Shown piece by piece: positions 58,638-64,000 of a stretch of DNA of 64,000 nucleotides (position 1 is the stretch's first letter; each line of letters starts with the position of its first letter). Source of the DNA: Macrotis lagotis (lineage: Eukaryota > Chordata > Mammalia > Peramelemorphia > Peramelidae); assembly GCF_037893015.1 (NCBI RefSeq), contig NC_133663.1, forward strand, positions 136,700,100 through 136,764,099. Direction: 5' to 3'. The notes below the pieces were generated by a model. It saw nothing but the letters and a program-made list of their open reading frames with translations, did no database searches and had not been told where the DNA came from. The position numbers were made by a program, and so were the translations under genes.

Positions 58638-58783
58638 ATTTTTTTAAATTTTTATTGAAGGGTTAAATGACTTGCCCAAAGTCACACAGCTAGGCAATTA
58701 TTAAGTATCTAGGCTGGATTTGAACTTAGATCTTCCTGCTTCCAGGGCTGCTGCTCCATCCACTGCACCAACTAGCTGCCCCA
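58638..58783 (-). mobile_element. tRNA-derived marsupial SINE in L1 ORF1
   Basis: Antisense copy: GGTTAAATGACTTGCCCAAA, GTCACACAGCTAGGCAATTA, TGGATTTGAACTTAGATCTT, and the head CCATCCACTGCACCAACTAG followed by CTGCCCC at the right. It lies between two ORF1 coiled-coil stretches of the old L1. Confidence 0.88.
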
Positions 58784-59500
58784 AGACTTCATGTTCCTTT
58801 ATAATTTACTCAATTATATTTTTAAATAATTGATTTCATTGGTCATTTTCTTACTTGTATTTAAGAGTTACTTTCTTCAGTTAACTTTTGTGCTCCCTTT
58901 TGCAAGATTCGAATTTCTCTCACAATTTCCAAAAAATTTTCACATTGTTTTAAGGTGATTTTTGAGCTCTTCCAATAAGGTTTTGCTTTGGCTGGAGACA
59001 ATTGTCCCCTCTTGGACTTCACATGTAGTATTTTTCTTTCTATCCTCTTCTAAAAGAGTGTTATGTTCTTTCTTATCATCAACTTTCATAGCATATTAGC
59101 ATACTATTGTCAATGCCTTTCTCTGTCTTTTGTTACACAGTTAGAGCTTTGCTCCTGAGCCACCAGGGACACCATTCCAAGCACAAAGGGTCTTAGGCAC
59201 CTGTATTGCAACCCTCCTACCTCACCTACTGTGCCGTTAATTTGCTAAACCAAGACCCAGTGATCTTTATTGTTTGCCTTTTCGGTAGCTGAGAGCCTCC
59301 AAATTGCCTGCTCTGCAATCCACTCATTCTGTCTGTTTTCTGTGCTGTATTCCACTCCCTTCACCACATTATGCTCCCGCTCTATCCTAGCAAGACTGAC
59401 TTTTTCTGAAGTCCCTCCTAGATTTCACAAGATGGAAAATATTCTACTATGTTCTTTTGTGGGTTCCGGTGCTTCAGAATCCATTTAGAGCTTTGATTAA

Positions 59501-60270
59501 TATTGTTTCTCAGGGAAATCTGAGAGAGAATTTCCTGGTTTTTTCCAAATTTGTTATTCCCCTTACACTAATTTTTTTGAACTTTCTTTGATTTCCCCCC
59601 TCCTGAATTCAATTTTTATATTCTTTCAATTGATACTGCTTTTGTTCTATGCAGTTATATTATATTATTTCTTGTATTATTATGCTTAGGCTTTTTGACT
59701 TCTAATATTCTTCTGAGAGACATACAATGCTTCAGTTTTCTTTTCACATCTTGTTAGTTTGTTTCTTTGTTTTTAAGGTCAATTTTTTTTTTCCTTAATA
59801 AGGCATTCTGCTCTGCGGGAAAGAATTAATATTATTATTATTATTTTAATTGGGCTATTTTATTGCATTTGAGACAAGTACTTATTTCTACCATATTAAT
59901 TACTCTTTTGAACCAATAAAAAATATCATAATTTTCTCTATTGCCATTCAGGTACATTTTCATAGGATGTTGATTTCATAATCTTTTTTCTTCCATTTTT
60001 TAGTCGTAGATGAATGGAGACTTTTAGATGATCTGTAAATGACATTACCCTTTATTATTGATGTCTGCCTGCTAATTTATCCACTATGTTTAAGGTCATT
60101 ACATTCATTCTCTTCCTTCTAGCACTTTTTCTGACTCATCATTTAAGGATTATTTCCCAAGAGTAAGTACATGGAAAACATTTCATCTTCTTCCAACTCT
60201 AGGAAATTTATAGTATTCCAACATAAAATTTTATGATGAGAAAGGCATTTCTTCATCTTGCATACTAAAG
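59501..60270. other. Unrecognised T-rich DNA
   Basis: No gene recognised. A short (ATT)n run lies near 59828-59845. Confidence 0.5.
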
Positions 60271-60277
60271 ATCATAG

Positions 60278-60410
60278 TTAGTTTTTACTTTCTTCACTTA
60301 ACTTTTGTGCTTCCTTTTGCAAGATTTGAATTTCTCTCACATTTTCCCCAAAATTTTTTGCCTTGATTTTAAAGTGATTTTTGAGCTCTTCCAAGACCTC
60401 AGGTAAGACA
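60278..60410 (-). mobile_element. L1 ORF1 fragment, repeat of 58864-58980
   Basis: About 120 bp match ORF1 of the L1 1.4 kb to the left, in the same orientation (CTTTTGCAAGATTTGAATTT, TCTCTCACATTTTCCCC, TTGAGCTCTTCCAAG). On the minus strand it reads EELKNHFKIKAKNFGENVRE and ILQKEAQKLSEESKN, a coiled-coil piece of ORF1. Confidence 0.75.
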
Positions 60411-60419
60411 ACAATAAAA

Positions 60420-60760
60420 TATGATTGATTATGAACTATATTATCCACAACCAGATGGAGAAAACCAAAACAAAACAAAACAGACAGTAAAAAAATAATA
60501 CTTCCCAATCTGAGGAATACTATAAAATTGTTTCTTTTGTATTTCTTTCCCTTAATCCTGATTCCTCATGCCAAAAATTACTAATTTGTAAATATGTTTA
60601 ACAAAATATGTATGTAAAATGCTAACTTGACTGTTTGCTTCTGAGGAGAGGGGGATGGGAAAGGAGGGTGGAGGGAAATTTTTCTCTTGGAAATATGCAT
60701 GTACAAATGGATGAAAATAAATGAATAAAATTTAAAATAAAAAATTAATATCCCTGTGGA
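60420..60760 (+). mobile_element. Probable LINE 3'UTR remnant
   Basis: A purine-rich block (CTGAGGAGAGGGGGATGGGA, AAGGAGGGTGGAGGG) followed by a stretch ending in ATAAAATTTAAAATAAAA resembles the 3' ends of L1 elements, in sense orientation. The family is uncertain. Confidence 0.4.
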
Positions 60761-61829
60761 TAGTCTAAGTGAAATTAAAGTGTAGAGAATAGGAGTGGAT
60801 ACATTTGATAATATTTTATATTAGTTATATAGTTTTGATTTCTATTTTTCATATTTCACAATATAAATAGTTGTTGGCACATTACCATATGAGTTTAAAT
60901 TATAATTAATTAAATATTTGCCTATTGGTTGCACGTTTTCATTTTTTTAAAAACCAAGAGCTTTATATAATCTTTAAAATTTGGAAACCTTTTTCTCTAC
61001 AACATTCCATTATAATATATAACCAACATCTCCTGTAAATTTATATGATTTGGGGTCAAAACCAGTGGGATTCAGAAAACCTGGAATCTTGTCCTGACTT
61101 TACCACTTACAGTGCATGTGACCATATAGTGACATGATTACACTTGACCTTGTCCAAAAAGTTGAAAGTCCTGAATGTTTTGAACAAATTATTGTTGATA
61201 CTTTTTTGTAATACTGATATATAAATGATTTTTGTAAAATTTTCTTCAACTATGAAGAAAACTATGTTCCCCATTTCATTTATCATTTTGCTTTCGATCC
61301 AATTTTTTATACTTTTAAAAGTATATAGTTTTATACTGTTACTGCTATTCTACAAGCATTTCTTCACTTTTATTGTATCAAATGTTTCTTTATATATTGT
61401 GTGGCATATATTTCTTGTTAGATATGTTTGAAAGTAAAATGAGATTTTTAAAAATTACTTTATAATTTCATCCTATTAACTGATAGTATGGTTTTCATAG
61501 TATAAGTAGCTATTGAGAGAAAACACTGACAACATTATCGATGATTAATAAGCCAAATTAATAAATTGATTTTTTATCCAGAAAAATCAAATGCAAGGAT
61601 TAAATGATTTATTATATGTAAAGTACATAGCAAAACTAAATATGCCACATAAATGTGTTTCATTATTGCTGCTGTTTTTATTATTGTCTTTGTTGAGTTC
61701 ATTATTCTTAAATAGAATAGCTAAAAGATTAATTTGGTTGCATTCAATAGTTTTTATTTTTACAACAAAATATTTAAAAGTTGTTGAATTAATATGGGAG
61801 TCTTCAAAGTGACAATGCGAAAACTAATA
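60761..61829. other. Unrecognised DNA, possible MIR trace
   Basis: No gene. A short MIR-like stretch may be present at 61065-61150 (TTCAGAAAACCTGGAATCTT, CCTGACTTTACCACTTACAG, GCATGTGACC), too short to be sure. Confidence 0.45.
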
Positions 61830-62735
61830 ATACCAAAATAATCCATTAAAAATAGAAGAACCTTCATTTTTAGTGAAAGACAATGATCTCTCACCTCACC
61901 CCCTGAGTATGTAATATAATCATTTGGAACATATCTTTCTGTTATTATATGAGATATGAGTGCACTGGTGTTGGTGTTGTGAACTGATTTATTCAATGTA
62001 CAGAACAATTTGAAACTCTGCCCTAAGCTCTATAAAACGATGTATACCCTTTGACCTAGCAATAGCACTACTAGGTCTATATTCCAAAAAAAAAAAAAAG
62101 GTTTTATAAAGGCTGAAAAGGACCTATATATACAAAAATATTTGTAGCAGTATTTTTCTTATACCAAATAATTGGAAATTGAAGGGATATCATGTCCATC
62201 AATTGAGAAATGACTGAACAAATTGTGGTATCTGAATTTATGGAATATTTTTCCACAAGAAATCATGAGTGAACAAATTTCAGAAAAATCTGGAAAAACT
62301 TGCATAAACTGCTGCTGATTTAAATGAGCAGAATCATGAGAATATTGTACATATTAATATCCACAAAAGTGATCAGCTACAATTCTAAAAGATATGGTGA
62401 AATATGTCATCTATGCTCAGAAAAAAATAAACTTTGGAGGCTGAATGCAAATCAAAGAAAATCATTTCTTTACTTTCTATAATGTGTTTTTGTTTTTCCC
62501 CTTTATCATGGTAATTTCCCCTTTTAGTTTTGATACTTATTTCACAATATGATAACATGTAAATATGTTACACGTGGTTGTACATATATAACATGCCAGA
62601 TTGCTTGTTGTTGTGAACAAAGAGGAGGAAAACAAAAGAGGGAGAAAAATGTGTAACTCAAAATCTTACAAAAAGATGAATGTAGAAAAATCATTTTTGC
62701 TTATAATTGGAAAAAAAAACAAAAAAACATTTTAA
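61830..62735 (+). mobile_element. L1 LINE 3' end
   Basis: Sense ORF2 C-terminus: ATGTATACCCTTTGACCTAG and CAATAGCACTACTAGGTCTA (62040-62082, the PFDLAIALLGL-like motif), TAATTGGAAATTGAAGGG, ATTGAGAAATGACTGAACAA, ACTTGCATAAACTGCTGCTG. A 3'UTR with GTGAACAAAGAGGAGGAAAA follows, and an A-rich end near 62710-62735. Heavily 5' truncated, with an expanded A-run at 62085-62098. No open frame. Confidence 0.82.
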
Positions 62736-64000
62736 AAATGAGTATCATGGTCACTTTTAACTGTAATCTTTTAGCACCAAGGATTAATTTTACTTGGTTC
62801 AGAGAATCTTATTGAGTCCTCTGTAATTATTTATTAATTAATTTATCGTATTATCATTATAGCTCCCTTATACAAACTCTGCATAGGAAATTGAAAGTAA
62901 AATAAATGAACATTGAATTTTTGAACATAATTTAAACAATATATCATTTCATAAATTTACCTCTATAATGAATATTTGGGGGATAGATTTCAAAGCACCT
63001 GAAAAAATCTTTATGTCTTCATGAATTATAGATTCAAAATTTCACAAGAAAAAAATGCAAAAATGTCTTTCCTCAGAATTCTAGAATGTAGAACTATTTT
63101 CAAGACAATTCAAACTTCTCCTTTTAAACTTTCTTAATTAATCCTTCTAGATTCTGGTGTCCCATAATCACCATGCTTTTGCTAATGTTCACATACATCA
63201 TCTTGTCTGTTTAATATACATGTGTGTGTATATACATATATAGATAGAAATAGATATATAATAAATGGTTTTGTGTTTTTACTCTTCAAGGAATATTATC
63301 TATTTGATAATACATAGTGCTTCATTTTAAAAACAGAATTGTTAACTCCAATTCCAAGCAATTACTTAGTAAGAAAATTAAATTTGATCCGGTATCATAT
63401 TTTTATTGATCCCATTTTCATATAATTTATTTCACCCTTTAGCTGCTTTTGTCCTGTAACTGTTTATGTCATGGTTCTTTGTTTCTGAACTTAGGTGTGG
63501 AGTTCAATTGGACTGTTATAGGGAAAATTTAAAATTCCATCTATTCTGGCCTCAAGAAATTTAACTGAGCCTAATATTTTTATGACAGGAATAAATCATT
63601 CAAGTATGTCTAATTTACTGTTGATAAGTCTGGACCACTATCTTGCACCTGGATTAAGATTAAAAAGATATCTTAGTGTCATGATAGAGTAAAGGGGGTA
63701 CCATTCCTAGTTTCCAATATCAAACTTCCCAACAATCACTTTGGTCCCTGTATTTCAGCTCAGTTAGCAATCATGTCACCCTTTATTTTATGATTTCAAC
63801 TTCTCTATTCTGTTCAAATCCATGTAGAAGTGAAATTATCTTCTTTCTCAATATTTTGTCATTAATGGAGGCAAACCATTGACAGGTAGCATTTCATTGT
63901 TAAAAATGCTATCCAGCTCAGAAACCTACCATGGTTTCCCCCTTTTCAATCCTAAAATCAGTCACAATAGTAAACATTACTAAATTATTTTTGATCAGTA
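62736..64000. other. Unrecognised AT-rich DNA
   Basis: Nothing recognised up to the window end apart from a short TGTG/TATA tract at 63218-63261. Confidence 0.5.

Larger units (their letters stand above)
55190..59500 (-). mobile_element. Old L1 LINE, nearly end to end with deletions
   Basis: Minus-strand order from right to left: 5'UTR (about 59500-59080), ORF1 (59050-57800, with coiled-coil text and an inserted SINE), linker (57800-57310; pyrimidine-rich here), ORF2 endonuclease (57300-56900) and RT (56900-55940). It then jumps to the ORF2 C-terminus (55915-55680) and 3'UTR pieces (55650-55440 and 55318-55190), the latter split by a TA-rich array. The part of ORF2 between RT core and C-terminus is missing at about 55915-55940. 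All frames are broken. The order of parts is the evidence; each part alone is diverged. Confidence 0.78.

Noticed and set aside
1-64000. A previously undescribed multi-gene system
   Set aside because: I found no cluster of host or foreign genes. Coding traces belong to L1, HAL1-like and RTE elements; the remaining ORFs are short or of low complexity.

Overview
The window looks like gene-poor, AT-rich nuclear DNA of a marsupial. I found no host protein-coding exon, rRNA, CRISPR array or prokaryotic feature. The marsupial call rests on repeat content: L1 with 14-residue repeats in ORF1, half-L1 (HAL1-like) elements with ORF1 but no ORF2, RTE/BovB-type LINE pieces, MIR-type CORE-SINEs, and a tRNA-derived SINE with an A-rich tail and the motif TTTGCCTTGCAA. 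The tail wording hints at an Australian rather than an American marsupial, but I am not sure of that.

Layout. 1-5590: two antisense L1 copies back to back. 5600-15790: two antisense HAL1-like elements (7745-10620 and 11845-14370) with MIR and CORE-SINEs between them and unrecognised DNA around them. 15790-18515: an old antisense L1 with its endonuclease region missing, then the 3' end of an RTE/BovB-type LINE. 18516-28100: unrecognised DNA, one tRNA-SINE, a sense HAL1-like element (21258-24115), MIR-like SINEs, microsatellites, and an antisense L1 carrying a U6 snRNA retrocopy (27652-27757). 28100-34790: a partial HAL1, two antisense L1 3' regions in a row, and an antisense RTE 5' half with a readable endonuclease.

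34838-49078 is the best resolved part. A full-length L1 (36525-43636) sits inside ORF1 of a second L1 (34838-36524 plus 43637-49078), flanked by a 15-bp target-site duplication. The outer L1 also carries SINE insertions and a solo retroviral LTR (44715-45394). The inner L1 carries a SINE, a patch of other L1 sequence and a TA microsatellite. The order is: outer L1 first, then the inner L1, the LTR and the SINEs. 49085-52090 is an older sense L1 with a SINE in it. 52100-64000 holds unrecognised DNA, an antisense L1 (55190-59500) and a sense L1 3' end (61830-62735).

No element looks competent to move: the two best ORF2 copies both carry changes in the RT catalytic motif and many other breaks. 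The most unusual observation is a 207-bp piece of HAL1 5'UTR inserted into the 3' region of a HAL1 copy with a perfect 12-bp duplication and no A-tail. Coordinates of repeat ends are read by eye, usually good to 10-40 bp.
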